Positions 35,883 through 44,452 of a stretch of DNA of 64,000 nt are shown here, piece by piece. Both the position numbers and the translations under genes were made by a program. Numbering within the stretch: position 1 is the first letter of the stretch; the number at the start of each line of letters is the position of its first letter. Origin of the DNA: Arthrobacter sp. AZCC_0090 (GTDB lineage: Bacteria > Actinomycetota > Actinomycetes > Actinomycetales > Micrococcaceae); the NCBI RefSeq assembly GCF_014207375.1, contig NZ_JACHEE010000008.1, positions 124,001 to 188,000 of the forward strand. The letters run 5' to 3'. The notes under the pieces are model-generated. The model did no database searches, had not been told where the DNA came from, and worked only from the letters and a program-made list of their open reading frames with translations.

Positions 35883-36607
35883 GTTTGTTGCTCCTCGGGT
35901 GGTGTCTCGTTCTCGCCGGTGGCCCAGAGGCCGCGGGCGTGACCGATGTGGCGGCGCATGAGTTCCCGGGCGGCGTCGGCGTCGCCGGACTCTATGAGGT
36001 CAAGTAGTTCGTGGTGTTCCTGGGCCGAGTCGGCCAGGCGGTTGCTCTCGCTCAAAGTCTTGAGCCCGTACATGCGGGTTCGGGTACGCAGGCTGGTGGC
36101 GAGTGCAACGAGCTGGTTATTGCCCGAATAGCGGAGCAACTCAGCATGGAAGTCGCGGTCCGCGACGAGATAACCGGCGAGATCCCCTTCGCGCGCCGCC
36201 TCGACGATATTGTCTGCCAGCGAGCGGAGCACCGTCATGCCCGACGGCGGGACCGTTCCGGCGACGTCGGCCATGACAGGCGGCTCAAGAAGCAGCCGGA
36301 TCTCAGTGATTTCGTCGAGCTCGCGATCGCTCATGCTGGTGACGCGGAAGCCCTTGTTCTTCACCGTTTCCACCAGGCCTTCGCGAGTCAGGTCCATCAT
36401 CGCCTCGCGCACTGGAGTGGCCGAGACGCCGAAGGCCGCGCCGAGCGCGGGCGCCGAATACATCGTGCCTTCTTCGAGGGTTCCGGCGATGATTGCCGCG
36501 CGAAGCGACTCGGTGACGGATTCGCGGAGGCTGCGCTGGCGGCCCAGAGGTGCGATGGGAAGCTTGTTGTTGGCTGGCACGGTGAGCACTCCTTGTGCAG
36601 GCGTCAT
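35879..36607 (-). CDS. GntR family transcriptional regulator (FCD type)
   Basis: Regulator of 242 residues. The N-terminal winged helix contains YSAPALGAAFGVSATPVREAMMDL and the C-terminal helical FCD ligand domain has EIRLLLEP, DRDFHAELL and EHHELLDLIESGD with the metal-binding histidines. It lies within the hydroxyproline operon, overlapping the oxidase and cyclodeaminase-like genes by 4 bp each, so it is made together with the enzymes it probably controls. Candidate sites are described at 39731-39748 and 42862-42905. The effector is probably hydroxyproline or a pathway intermediate. Confidence 0.92.
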   Translation of the reverse strand: MTPAQGVLTVPANNKLPIAPLGRQRSLRESVTESLRAAIIAGTLEEGTMYSAPALGAAFGVSATPVREAMMDLTREGLVETVKNKGFRVTSMSDRELDEITEIRLLLEPPVMADVAGTVPPSGMTVLRSLADNIVEAAREGDLAGYLVADRDFHAELLRYSGNNQLVALATSLRTRTRMYGLKTLSESNRLADSAQEHHELLDLIESGDADAARELMRRHIGHARGLWATGENETPPEEQQT

Positions 36608-37557
36608 GGTCTGGTGCCTCCTTCATACACCAAGGCCGCCGTCACGAGGTCCTCCCATGCCATGCCCACACCTGCGTACACGCAGGGCCGGCCCGGAATC
36701 CGCTCGAACTCGCCATTGACCAGCTCCCGCAGATTGGCTGGTTGGATGGATTTCCATTCCTCGACGCTGCGGGCAGGAATGAGATCTCCCGCTTCCCGCC
36801 AGGCCGAGGCCCGCCCCTCCACCACGACGTCGGAGCGCCGCACCAGCGACGCGTCCACCTCACGCGCGTCCAGGCCGTGCTGGCCCACCGCGGCGACGAC
36901 CGCGCCAGGAGCCACCAGGCCGCCGTCGAACAGCGGAGTACGCGACGACGTCGTGCAGAGCACCACATCGGCGCTCGATACCTCTGCAGCGCTTGCCGGG
37001 CGGGCCTTGATTCCCTCGGACGCAAGCTGCTCGATGAGGACCCGCACGCGCTCGGGGCGCTGGCCGACGACGGCGAAGCTCGCCTCCGGGAACACGGCGC
37101 TCGCCGCCCGGAGGTGGTTGAGTGCCTGGACCCCCGCGCCGAAAACGAGCACGTGCGGCGTTCCCGGAGCACCGGTTCCGCTGCCGGGAGCCGCGGCGAG
37201 AATGTGTTTCACGGCGAGGAGGGTGGTGGCAGGAGTGCGGATCGCCGTGAGCTCGTTGCCATCCATCGTGGCCAGGGGAGCCAACGTTTCCGAGTCGAGC
37301 AGCAGGTAGATGCCTTGGATCTTCTCGAGTCCGCGCGCGGGGTTTCCGGGGGCCACGGTGAGGGTTTTGACCCCGCTGTAGTGTTGGCCGACCGCGGGCA
37401 TGAGCAGGAACTCGCCGCCCGGAGCGGGGCTGAACAGGCGGGGGCTGTCCTCCTCCGGGTCAACGCCATCCCGGAGCGCGTGCTCGAGTGCGGCGATCGC
37501 CGTCGTCCATGGGGCCGCCGCCCGCACCGCCGCAGCATCGAAGTATGGGAGCGTCAC
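36604..37557 (-). CDS. Ornithine cyclodeaminase / mu-crystallin family imine reductase
   Basis: Protein of 317 residues with a GTG start at 37557. The conserved GVKTLTVAPGNPARG segment with its lysine and the Rossmann motif VLVFGAGVQALNHLRA are clear. Members of this family in hydroxyproline and proline clusters reduce cyclic imines such as pyrroline-2-carboxylate with NAD(P)H rather than deaminate ornithine. Its position between the epimerase and the regulator, with 4-bp overlaps to both, supports that role. The exact imine cannot be told from sequence. Confidence 0.85.
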   Translation of the reverse strand: MTLPYFDAAAVRAAAPWTTAIAALEHALRDGVDPEEDSPRLFSPAPGGEFLLMPAVGQHYSGVKTLTVAPGNPARGLEKIQGIYLLLDSETLAPLATMDGNELTAIRTPATTLLAVKHILAAAPGSGTGAPGTPHVLVFGAGVQALNHLRAASAVFPEASFAVVGQRPERVRVLIEQLASEGIKARPASAAEVSSADVVLCTTSSRTPLFDGGLVAPGAVVAAVGQHGLDAREVDASLVRRSDVVVEGRASAWREAGDLIPARSVEEWKSIQPANLRELVNGEFERIPGRPCVYAGVGMAWEDLVTAALVYEGGTRP

Positions 37558-38555
37558 AGCAGGAACCCTTCCGGGAAGGGATCGGTGGGATCGAGGAAGT
37601 ACTGCGCGGTGCCCGTGAGCCAAGCCCGTCCGGTGACGGTGGGGACGACGGCGGGCCGGCCGCGTACCTCGGTCTCTTCGACCAGCCGACCGATGAAGCG
37701 CGAACCGATGTAGGACTCGTTGATGAAGTCTGTGTCCAGGGCGAGTTCGCCGCGCGCGTGTAGCTGCGCCATGCGGGCGCTGGTGCCGGTGCCGCACGGG
37801 GAGCGGTCGAACCAGCCGGGGTAGATGGCCATGGCATGGCGGGAGTGCTCCGCCGTGGAACCCGGGGCCTTGAGGTAGACATGGTGGCAACCGCGGATGT
37901 CTTGGCGCTCGGGGTGGACAGGCTCGTCGTCGGCGTTGATGGCGTCCATGATGGCGAGTCCGGCCCTGAGGAGATCATCCTTTCGGGAGCGCTCGAAGGG
38001 CAAACCGAGGCTGTCCAGGTCGACTATCGCGTAGAAATTGCCGCCAAAGGCGAGGTCGTAGGCAACGGTGCCGTAGCCGGGGACCTCAACCAAGGCGTCG
38101 AGGCGATCCACGAAGGAAGGCACATTGCGGATCGTCACGGACTCGGCATGCCCGTCCTTGACGGCCACCTCGGCGATCACCAGGCCGGCCGGCGTATCGA
38201 GCCGCACCGAGGTGACCGGCTCGACCACCTCCACCATTCCAGTCTCCACCAGCACTGTTGCGACGCCGATGGTGCCGTGCCCACACATCGGCAGGAGCCC
38301 GGAGACCTCGATGAAAAGGACGCCGAAGTCCGCATCCGGCCTGGTGGGAGGCTGGAGGATGGCGCCGCTCATGGACGCGTGGCCCCGCGGCTCGGTCATA
38401 AGCAGGGTGCGGATCCAATCGCTGTTCTCCATGAACCACAGCCGGCGCTCGGCCATGGTGGCACCGGGGATCGTCCCGATGCCGCCCGTAATGACGCGCG
38501 TGGGCATGCCCTCGGTGTGTGAGTCCACGGCGTGGAAGATGCGGCTGGTTCTCAT
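37554..38555 (-). CDS. 4-hydroxyproline 2-epimerase (proline racemase family)
   Basis: Protein of 333 residues that inverts C2 of trans-4-hydroxy-L-proline to give the cis-D form, the first step of the pathway. Both active-site cysteines are present, in MCGHGT and SPCGTGTSA; dehydratase relatives have threonine at the first. The residues around them and the D-hydroxyproline dehydrogenase next door favour hydroxyproline over proline as substrate. It is the first gene of a seven-gene run with 4-bp overlaps. Upstream are 200 bp with repeats. Confidence 0.93.
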   Translation of the reverse strand: MRTSRIFHAVDSHTEGMPTRVITGGIGTIPGATMAERRLWFMENSDWIRTLLMTEPRGHASMSGAILQPPTRPDADFGVLFIEVSGLLPMCGHGTIGVATVLVETGMVEVVEPVTSVRLDTPAGLVIAEVAVKDGHAESVTIRNVPSFVDRLDALVEVPGYGTVAYDLAFGGNFYAIVDLDSLGLPFERSRKDDLLRAGLAIMDAINADDEPVHPERQDIRGCHHVYLKAPGSTAEHSRHAMAIYPGWFDRSPCGTGTSARMAQLHARGELALDTDFINESYIGSRFIGRLVEETEVRGRPAVVPTVTGRAWLTGTAQYFLDPTDPFPEGFLL

Positions 38556-38755
38556 GGAGTGCTCCTTCTGGTTGGTCTAGGTCCCCGTGGCTGCTTCGCC
38601 GGGCAACGGCCCTTCGCCGTCGCTTAGACACGCTCCCGAAGGACCGCAACCCGGCTTGTGCGTCTCCCACCAAACGCTCGCTCACCTTTGGGGGGTTTTG
38701 CGGAAACGCTCGCTCACCTTTGGCGGGTTTGCGGAAACGCTCGCTCACCTCTTGT
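38556..38755. repeat. Intergenic repeats, AAACGCTCGCTCACCT x3
   Basis: Three copies of AAACGCTCGCTCACCTTTGG begin at 38672, 38704 and 38735 (the third keeps 16 bases), at a period of 31-32 bp. The last copy ends just before the stop codon of the deaminase gene. The rest of this 200-bp gap shows no gene. The motif, on the other strand starting GGTGAGCGAGCGTTT, is like short repeats I recall from Arthrobacter genomes. Confidence 0.8.
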
Positions 38756-39661
38756 TTATTTGTAACCCTTCGCGAGGGCTGCTTCTGTGTCGCGGATAAC
38801 GGCGTCGCGCACTGCGGGGGCGAGCGGTCCCCGGGGTGGGCGGCAGGCGCCTCCGTGAAGGCCAACGATATCCATGGATAGTTTGATGGACTGGACGAAC
38901 TCTGTCTTGCTGTCCCAACGCAGGAGGGAGTGCAGATCGCGGTAAATCTCGCGGGCGCGGTCCAGGTCAGAGACGTCGCCTGAGGTTGAAAGCCGGTAGA
39001 GCTCCAACGTGGATTCCGGAATCGCATTCGGATAGCCCGCTACCCAGCCGACGGCACCGGCCAGGCCCATCTCGACGACGGTGTCGTCGGTGCCGATGAG
39101 AAGGTCCACCTCAGGCGCGAGTTCCTTGATTTCGTAGGCGCGGCGCACGTCGCCCGTGAATTCCTTGACGCCGACAATGAGGCCTTCGCCGTGGAGACGG
39201 GCGATGAGCTGCGGAGTGAGGTCCACTTTGGTGTCGATCGGGTTGTTGTAGGCCACGATCGGCAGCCCGACGGCGGCTGCGCGGCGGTAGTGGTCCACCA
39301 CCTCGTCGTCGTTGGCGCGGTAGGCATTCGGAGGGAGCAACATGAGCGCCTTGGCGCCCGCCTCGGCGGCTTGTTCTGCCCACCTCTGCGTCTGCAGCCC
39401 GCCGTATGCGCCGATGCCGGACATGACGGTGAAGCCTTCGGGCGCGGCCTCGACCGCCGTCGTAATGACGCGGGCGCGCTCTTCATCGCTCAGCGTTTGG
39501 TACTCCCCCAGCGATCCGTTGGGGGCTACGCCGTCGCAGCCTGCGTTGGCCAGGAAGCGTACGTGCTCAGCGTAGGCGTCGTAGTCGATGCTGAGATCGT
39601 CCTTGAACGGCAGTGCTGTGGCGACGAGTACGCCGTGCCAGGGCTTGCGGGTTTCAGTCAT
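38756..39661 (-). CDS. Pyrroline-4-hydroxy-2-carboxylate deaminase (DapA family)
   Basis: Class I aldolase-fold protein of 301 residues from the dihydrodipicolinate synthase family. The Schiff-base lysine is in VGVKEFTGD and the partner tyrosine in VAYNNP. The N-terminal motif is APNGSLGEYQTLS. In hydroxyproline clusters this branch converts pyrroline-4-hydroxy-2-carboxylate to 2-oxoglutarate semialdehyde and ammonia. The ATG follows AAAGGA with 6 bases spacing. A hairpin separates it from the importer operon upstream, so it probably has its own promoter. Confidence 0.9.
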   Translation of the reverse strand: MTETRKPWHGVLVATALPFKDDLSIDYDAYAEHVRFLANAGCDGVAPNGSLGEYQTLSDEERARVITTAVEAAPEGFTVMSGIGAYGGLQTQRWAEQAAEAGAKALMLLPPNAYRANDDEVVDHYRRAAAVGLPIVAYNNPIDTKVDLTPQLIARLHGEGLIVGVKEFTGDVRRAYEIKELAPEVDLLIGTDDTVVEMGLAGAVGWVAGYPNAIPESTLELYRLSTSGDVSDLDRAREIYRDLHSLLRWDSKTEFVQSIKLSMDIVGLHGGACRPPRGPLAPAVRDAVIRDTEAALAKGYK

Positions 39662-39730
39662 GGTTGGTCCTTTCGATGGGCACGCGCGGCGCCGTCATTG
39701 TGCTGCCGTGAGCTACCTCACAGCCTAATC

Positions 39731-39748
39731 TACCATGTGACATTGCAC
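39731..39748 (-). promoter_or_regulatory. Candidate GntR site before the deaminase gene
   Basis: On the minus strand GTGCAATGTCACATGGTA. It shares GCAnTGTCA and 11 of 18 positions with the sequence at 42888-42905 upstream of the importer operon. A role as binding site of the cluster's GntR regulator is inferred from position only. Confidence 0.4.
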
Positions 39749-39761
39749 AGGTGGTTGAGGT

Positions 39762-39787
39762 GGGTGCCGGGCCGAAACCCGGCACCC
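39762..39787 (-). terminator. Hairpin after the amino acid importer operon
   Basis: GGGTGCCGGG (39762-39771) and CCCGGCACCC (39778-39787) form a perfect 10-bp GC-rich stem with a 6-base loop, 38 bases after the binding-protein stop. No T-run follows, as is common for actinobacterial terminators. Confidence 0.6.
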
Positions 39788-39824
39788 GGGGTTTGCTGAC
39801 TTGCGTCAGCTGGGAGGCAGTGGG

Positions 39825-40697
39825 CTAGCTTGCGGGAACGACGTACTGCTTGTCGGCGACCTTCCCAAGTCCTTCGGACAGGCCTGCGTCGGTCAGGAGC
39901 TTGGTGATGGTGCCGTCGGCGCGCTGTGAACTAATGCCGGCGTTGAGGGCGTCCTGCAGGCTCTTGTTGCCTTTGGTCATCGGGAACGCGGCCTCGGGTG
40001 CGTGGGCGATTGCCCCGACGCGTGCGTCCGGCTTCTCGTTCGCGAGGGCGACCTTGACTCCGGAGGCGCCCTTGAACTGAAGCACCTGCACGCCATAAGC
40101 GTCGACGTCGGCGTCCAGGCGGCCGGCGTCGAAGTCCGCCTTGAGCTCGACGCTGCTCGGGTAGGTGACCAGCTTGTCGCCCAGGATCTTCTTGAGGTCC
40201 TCAACCCACAGGTAGCCGTCGATCGTGCCCACCTTGTTCATCTTCTCGAGGTCGGCGACGGTGGTGGCGCCAGACTTGGAAACGATGCCCATGCCGTCGA
40301 GATACGTGGAAGCGGAGAAATCGACGGCCTTGAGGCGCTTCTCGGTCGCGTCGATGGTGCCCACCGCGAGGTCGATGTTGCTGCCGGAAATGGACTGCAC
40401 GGCATCGGCGTAGGTGGCCTGCTGGTAGGCCGGTTCGAGGCACTCGTCCTTGGCAATCTTGCTGACGATCGCGATGTCGATTCCGTTGGGCTTGCCGCTG
40501 TTGTAGCTGCTGAACGGCGGGATGTCGATGACGCCCACCGTGAGCTTGCCCGGCGCAACGGTCTGGATGCCCTGGTGTTTCGGGGTGCACGAGGCTGTAC
40601 TTGCGCCCGAAGATCCACCGCAAGCGGTCAGGCCGAAGCTGAGTGCGATCGCGCTGGCGGTCAGGATGCCGGCGCCTTTGAGGCGATGGGTGTTCAT
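39825..40697 (-). CDS. Polar amino acid ABC transporter substrate-binding lipoprotein
   Basis: Solute-binding protein family 3, 290 residues, with a signal peptide ending in lipobox LTAC. The region KLTVGVIDIPPF and DLAVGTIDATEKR are characteristic of the amino acid binding fold. It is the last gene of a four-gene importer operon placed beside the hydroxyproline genes, so hydroxyproline is the likely ligand. GGAGG stands before the ATG. Confidence 0.92.
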   Translation of the reverse strand: MNTHRLKGAGILTASAIALSFGLTACGGSSGASTASCTPKHQGIQTVAPGKLTVGVIDIPPFSSYNSGKPNGIDIAIVSKIAKDECLEPAYQQATYADAVQSISGSNIDLAVGTIDATEKRLKAVDFSASTYLDGMGIVSKSGATTVADLEKMNKVGTIDGYLWVEDLKKILGDKLVTYPSSVELKADFDAGRLDADVDAYGVQVLQFKGASGVKVALANEKPDARVGAIAHAPEAAFPMTKGNKSLQDALNAGISSQRADGTITKLLTDAGLSEGLGKVADKQYVVPAS

Positions 40698-40739
40698 GGT
40701 TCCTCCTGGTGATGTGGGGGTGTTGCGGGATGGGGGTGG

Positions 40740-41393
40740 TTAGGTGTGCCGGGCCATGCGCTTCTCGAAGAAGACGGTGATCCACGTGGCCGGCATGGAG
40801 ATGGCGGCGTAGCAGAGGCCGGCGAGGGTGAAGATCTGTAGGTAGTTGAAGTCCTGGCTGCCGATGTTGTATGCCGACTTCATGAGCTCGGGGACCGCGA
40901 TCGCGTACGCCAAGGACGTCCCTTGGAACATCTGGATCGCGACTCCCATGAGCCCCGGGATTGCCGAGCGCATGCCTTGCGGCATGATGACCCGGAAGAA
41001 GGTGTCGCGCTGGGACAAGCCAAGCGCGTTGGAGGCCTCAAGCTGTCCGCGGGCCACTGATTGGATTCCTGCCCGCATGATCTCGCTCGAGTACGCCGCC
41101 GAGTTCCAGGTAAGCGCGAGGCAAGCCGCAGTGATGCTTTCGAATGCGATCCCGAACTTCGGCAAACCGTAGTAGAAGAGGTAGAGGATCACCAGCGCGG
41201 GTGCGCCGCGGCCAATTTCGACGACGGCGAGTCCCACGGTGCGGACGGCCAGGTTCTTGGCGGTCACCATGAGGCTGAGTGCCAGTCCCAAGGGATAGCC
41301 GAAGAAGATCGAGATGCCGGCGATCAGGAGGCTGACGCCGAGGCCGGACATCATCTGCGGGAGGTAGCCCGCCCATTCTGTTAGCCAGGTCAT
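40740..41393 (-). CDS. Amino acid ABC transporter permease (HisM type)
   Basis: Inner-membrane permease of 217 residues with about five membrane segments. The conserved EAA-like loop is GQLEASNALGLSQRDTFFRVIMPQ. It overlaps the preceding permease gene by 4 bp. The two permeases probably form a heterodimer served by the ATPase at 42036-42821. Confidence 0.93.
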   Translation of the reverse strand: MTWLTEWAGYLPQMMSGLGVSLLIAGISIFFGYPLGLALSLMVTAKNLAVRTVGLAVVEIGRGAPALVILYLFYYGLPKFGIAFESITAACLALTWNSAAYSSEIMRAGIQSVARGQLEASNALGLSQRDTFFRVIMPQGMRSAIPGLMGVAIQMFQGTSLAYAIAVPELMKSAYNIGSQDFNYLQIFTLAGLCYAAISMPATWITVFFEKRMARHT

Positions 41394-42034
41394 GCGTAGA
41401 TGGCCTTCCTCATGCGGGAATCGAGTCGACGGGACAAGTAGGCCACCGGCAGGCTCAGCACGATGTAGAGGATGCCCACGATGATGTAGGGCAGGATTCC
41501 CTCCACCGTGGGGTGCTGGCGGGCGAAGGCCTGGGACTGAAAGACCATTTCCGTGACGATGATCGTCGAAGCGATCGAGGAGTCCTTGAGCAAGCCGGTC
41601 AGGTACGTGGCGATGGAGGGGGAGACGATGCGAAAGGCCTGTGGGACCATGACGCCGTAAAACGTGGTCCCCCGTCCCAGGCCGAGGGCATGTGCTGCCT
41701 CGCCTTGGCCCCGCGGCACCGACTGCAATCCGCCCCGGTAGATCTCAGCCAGGTAGGCGACGGACACTATGCCGAGGCCCACTATTGCGGCACCCACCGG
41801 GTTGAACTTGAAGGTGCCGATCTGGATGCCGAACTTGAGGAGGAACAGCCACACGATGATTGGTACTCCGCGGACGAGGTCCACGAAAAGCCGGCAGGCG
41901 AGCCGAACCAGAACGTTCGACGACGACAAGCCCACCGCGAGCGGGACGGCACCAATGATGCCGATCGTGAACGCCAACAGCGTCAGCATGAGGGTCATAG
42001 GCAGCCCTTGAAGGACCGCGGAAAGCGCGTCCAT
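41390..42034 (-). CDS. Amino acid ABC transporter permease
   Basis: Inner-membrane permease of 214 residues. It has the loop GQGEAAHALGLGRGTTFYGVMVPQ that contacts the ATPase. It starts one base after the ATPase stop and overlaps the next permease by 4 bp, so the importer subunits are translated in a coupled way. Confidence 0.93.
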   Translation of the reverse strand: MDALSAVLQGLPMTLMLTLLAFTIGIIGAVPLAVGLSSSNVLVRLACRLFVDLVRGVPIIVWLFLLKFGIQIGTFKFNPVGAAIVGLGIVSVAYLAEIYRGGLQSVPRGQGEAAHALGLGRGTTFYGVMVPQAFRIVSPSIATYLTGLLKDSSIASTIIVTEMVFQSQAFARQHPTVEGILPYIIVGILYIVLSLPVAYLSRRLDSRMRKAIYA

Positions 42035-42035
42035 A

Positions 42036-42821
42036 TCAGCGCTCCAGCACTGCCCGCAGGAAGCGTCGGGTGCGGGCCTCCTGCGGATCGCTCATGATGG
42101 CCCGGGGATCGCCCTGCTCGATGATCTTGCAATCGGCCATGACCACGAGCGTGTCGGAGACGTCGCGGGCGAACTGCATCTCGTGGGTGACCACGATCAT
42201 GGTCATGCCATCGGCGGCAAGCTCACGCATGACGGCCAGGACCTCGAGCCCCACCTCAGGATCGAGCGCCGACGTCGGCTCGTCGAAGAGCATGATGCCC
42301 GGATCCAGCGCAAGGGCGCGGGCAATCGCGATGCGCTGTTGCTGGCCGCCCGAGCAGCGCCCGGGGTGTTGGGACGCCTTCTCTTTGAGGCCGACCCGCT
42401 CAAGCAGTTGCATGGAGCGTTCGTCAGCTTCCTCTTTGCTGCGTCCGAGGACTTTCTGCTGCGGGAAGCTGATGTTCTTGAGTGCGGACATGTGGGGGAA
42501 CAGGTTGAAGGACTGGAACACCATGCCCACCGTGCGCCGCAGGGCCGCGAGGTCCCGGCTGTTGACTTCCTTGCCCGGCTCGATGGTGTGCTGGCCTACT
42601 TGGATGGTCCCGGAATCAGGACGCTCCAGGAGATTGGTGCAACGCAGGAAGGTGCTTTTGCCTGCACCGGAGGGGCCGATAAGGGCAGTGACAGTTCCCG
42701 GCTCGACGTGCAAGGAAACATCATCAAGGACGACGTGGTCGCCGTAGCGCTTCGAGATGTTGTCCAGCTTGATGCCGAAACGGGGCGCGATCCTGCCGTC
42801 TGCGATTTCTGAAAGGGTCAT
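42036..42821 (-). CDS. Amino acid ABC transporter ATP-binding protein
   Basis: ATPase of 261 residues of the GlnQ/HisP type, with Walker A GPSGAGKST, Q-loop MVFQSFNLFPH, signature CSGGQQQR and Walker B IMLFDEPTSALDPE. I start it at the ATG at 42821 (MTLSEIAD), preceded by GGAAG. It is the first gene of the importer operon for the hydroxyproline cluster. The signature begins with Cys instead of the usual Leu, a mild variation. Confidence 0.94.
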   Translation of the reverse strand: MTLSEIADGRIAPRFGIKLDNISKRYGDHVVLDDVSLHVEPGTVTALIGPSGAGKSTFLRCTNLLERPDSGTIQVGQHTIEPGKEVNSRDLAALRRTVGMVFQSFNLFPHMSALKNISFPQQKVLGRSKEEADERSMQLLERVGLKEKASQHPGRCSGGQQQRIAIARALALDPGIMLFDEPTSALDPEVGLEVLAVMRELAADGMTMIVVTHEMQFARDVSDTLVVMADCKIIEQGDPRAIMSDPQEARTRRFLRAVLER

Positions 42822-43350
42822 AGTGATCTTCCATGTGGGGAGCAAGTGAAACTAGACGATGTGGTCCATGTCACGTGATATGTGAAATGGTACATGACAC
42901 TGCGCGGTGATGGAAGAGCTATTTTTGAGCTTGAAAGACGGCCTTTTAGCTCGTGGTGTCGTCGGCAGGTTCTTCGCGCATGGCCCGCAGGCTCCGCGGC
43001 CCCGGGGAGGGGCGCCGCGGCTCGCGGTCCCCTTGTCCCACAGGACGGCTCGTGCCTCTTCGAGGGACAAGCCCACCACATCCGGTACGGTTCAGGCCCG
43101 CGTCAGAAAAACCCGGCGTTTCCACTTGCGTCGGAAGCCTGACTTCCGCCACACTGTCCTTGGATCGACGAGACAATTGCCTCCCAGATCCCGCCCGCCT
43201 GACTTTCACGGCCGGCCACCGCCCCATCATCGAATGCAGGGCACACTTCACGAATTCCTTTCTTCTTAGGCCTTCCTTTCGCACCCCGAACCCGGGGCGG
43301 CCGCCCCTGACTTTCTCCGACGCAGCCCAAGCCTCGAAAGTGAGAACACC
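42822..43350. other. 529-bp gap: importer promoter region, otherwise no gene seen
   Basis: The left part holds two related elements, TGGTCCATGTCAC (42862-42874) and TGGTACATGACAC (42888-42900), 11 of 13 identical and 26 bp apart, upstream of the leftward importer operon; they are candidate GntR sites. A small hairpin CGGAAG-CCTGA-CTTCCG lies at 43132-43148. Open frames here on both strands have arginine-, proline- and glycine-rich translations without family features, and I regard them as non-coding. Confidence 0.55.
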
Positions 43351-43650
43351 ATGATCAAGCACCTCCCGGACCTCGTTCTGGAAATCACCGCCCACGAACC
43401 GGGCACCATCGAAACCGAACTGAATACCGCCGTCGAGACGGTCCTCACGCAGGCCATGCGGGAGCGCTCGTCCGGCATCCTGGTCACCCAGCACGGTTAC
43501 AACCGGTACACCGTTGCCCTCAGCCCTGATGTCCCCTACGGAGAGACTCGCGAACGCCGGGAATGGGACCGTCCGGCCAATGCCTCGATAGGTGCAGAGT
43601 CCCCGCAGCCTGAGGGACCGGCCGAACAGTCCGAACAACGCGCCGCTTAG
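43351..43650 (+). CDS. Small conserved-looking protein of unknown function
   Basis: Protein of 99 residues. The first 70 residues (IKHLPDLVLEITAHEPG and GILVTQHGYNRYTVALSPDV) look like a real small fold, followed by a charged tail. I recall similar short proteins (GILVTxHGYxxxTVALSxxVPYGxTxE) in related Micrococcaceae, but no function. The ATG is preceded by GTGAGAA. It lies alone, 18 bp from the convergent hydrolase gene. Confidence 0.7.
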   Translation: MIKHLPDLVLEITAHEPGTIETELNTAVETVLTQAMRERSSGILVTQHGYNRYTVALSPDVPYGETRERREWDRPANASIGAESPQPEGPAEQSEQRAA

Positions 43651-43668
43651 GACCACGCCCCGGAACCC

Positions 43669-44373
43669 CTAGCGGGTCTGCTCAACAGCGGCCAGGATGG
43701 CTTCCCCGAGTTCGAGAGGCTTGGTGAACTGGGGCCAGTGTCCGGTGGGCAGGTCCATGAATTCGACGTCGTTGATGCGCGCGAGCTCGGCCACGAAGGG
43801 GTGGCCTGATTCGATCCACTCGCCCAGCAGGCTGGAGGGGAACTCGCAAGCGATGATGGTGGCCGGGACGTCGTAGCGGCGAACATCGTGCAGCCGCTGT
43901 TTATCGGTGGTCACGTTCTTTGGCTCCGGGATGGCGCGTGCGCGGAAAGCGGCCCGCAGTTCGTCATTGAGGTCCACGAGGTCCTCGTTTTCGAAGAGCT
44001 CCCATGCCGGCAAGGGCACGGCGTCGCCTTCAACCGGCAGCTCGTCGTTGATGACGCCGCCCTCGCCGAGCGGACCGCTGTCCACGTAGACCGCCCGGAC
44101 CACGCGGTCCGGGCGGGCGTCGACGGCGCCGTGGATGATGGCACCTCCACCCGAGTGGCCGACCAGGACAACGGGCTTGCCGACAGCGTCGACCGCCGCC
44201 ACTACCGCGTCGATGTGATCCCTGAGGCCGATGCCGGACCGTGGGGCGTCAACGGCCTCGAGCCCAGGCAGCGTGAGCGGGTGGACCGTGTGTCCCGCAG
44301 CAACGAGCGGCGGCGTGACCTCCGACCACGAAGAAGCGTCCAACCAGAATCCGGGAACCATGATGATGTCCAT
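43669..44373 (-). CDS. Alpha/beta hydrolase
   Basis: Protein of 234 residues. The nucleophile elbow GHSGGG with its serine, the N-terminal VPGFWLDASSW oxyanion region, and the C-terminal TGHWPQ histidine mark an alpha/beta hydrolase of the EstC/pheophorbidase-like branch. Such enzymes hydrolyse small esters or lactones in the cytoplasm. It is located behind the aromatic monooxygenase with a 79-bp gap and could be part of the same leftward transcript, but no specific substrate can be given. Confidence 0.85.
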   Translation of the reverse strand: MDIIMVPGFWLDASSWSEVTPPLVAAGHTVHPLTLPGLEAVDAPRSGIGLRDHIDAVVAAVDAVGKPVVLVGHSGGGAIIHGAVDARPDRVVRAVYVDSGPLGEGGVINDELPVEGDAVPLPAWELFENEDLVDLNDELRAAFRARAIPEPKNVTTDKQRLHDVRRYDVPATIIACEFPSSLLGEWIESGHPFVAELARINDVEFMDLPTGHWPQFTKPLELGEAILAAVEQTR

Positions 44374-44452
44374 GCCGGTACCCTACGACGGGCCACTGAC
44401 AGAATGAACCCTTCCTCAGGAATCATCGAGCGCGGCAGGCCGCGCCGACAGT

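Noticed and set aside
38672..38750. CRISPR-like array
   Set aside because: Only three copies, with nearly identical spacers (the inter-copy sequence repeats too), and no cas genes nearby; it is a short tandem repeat.
42946..43656. 236-residue minus-strand open frame in the gap and across the 99-residue gene
   Set aside because: It lies antisense to a more protein-like gene, is rich in Arg and Gly, and shows no family feature. Long antisense frames are common in DNA this GC-rich.
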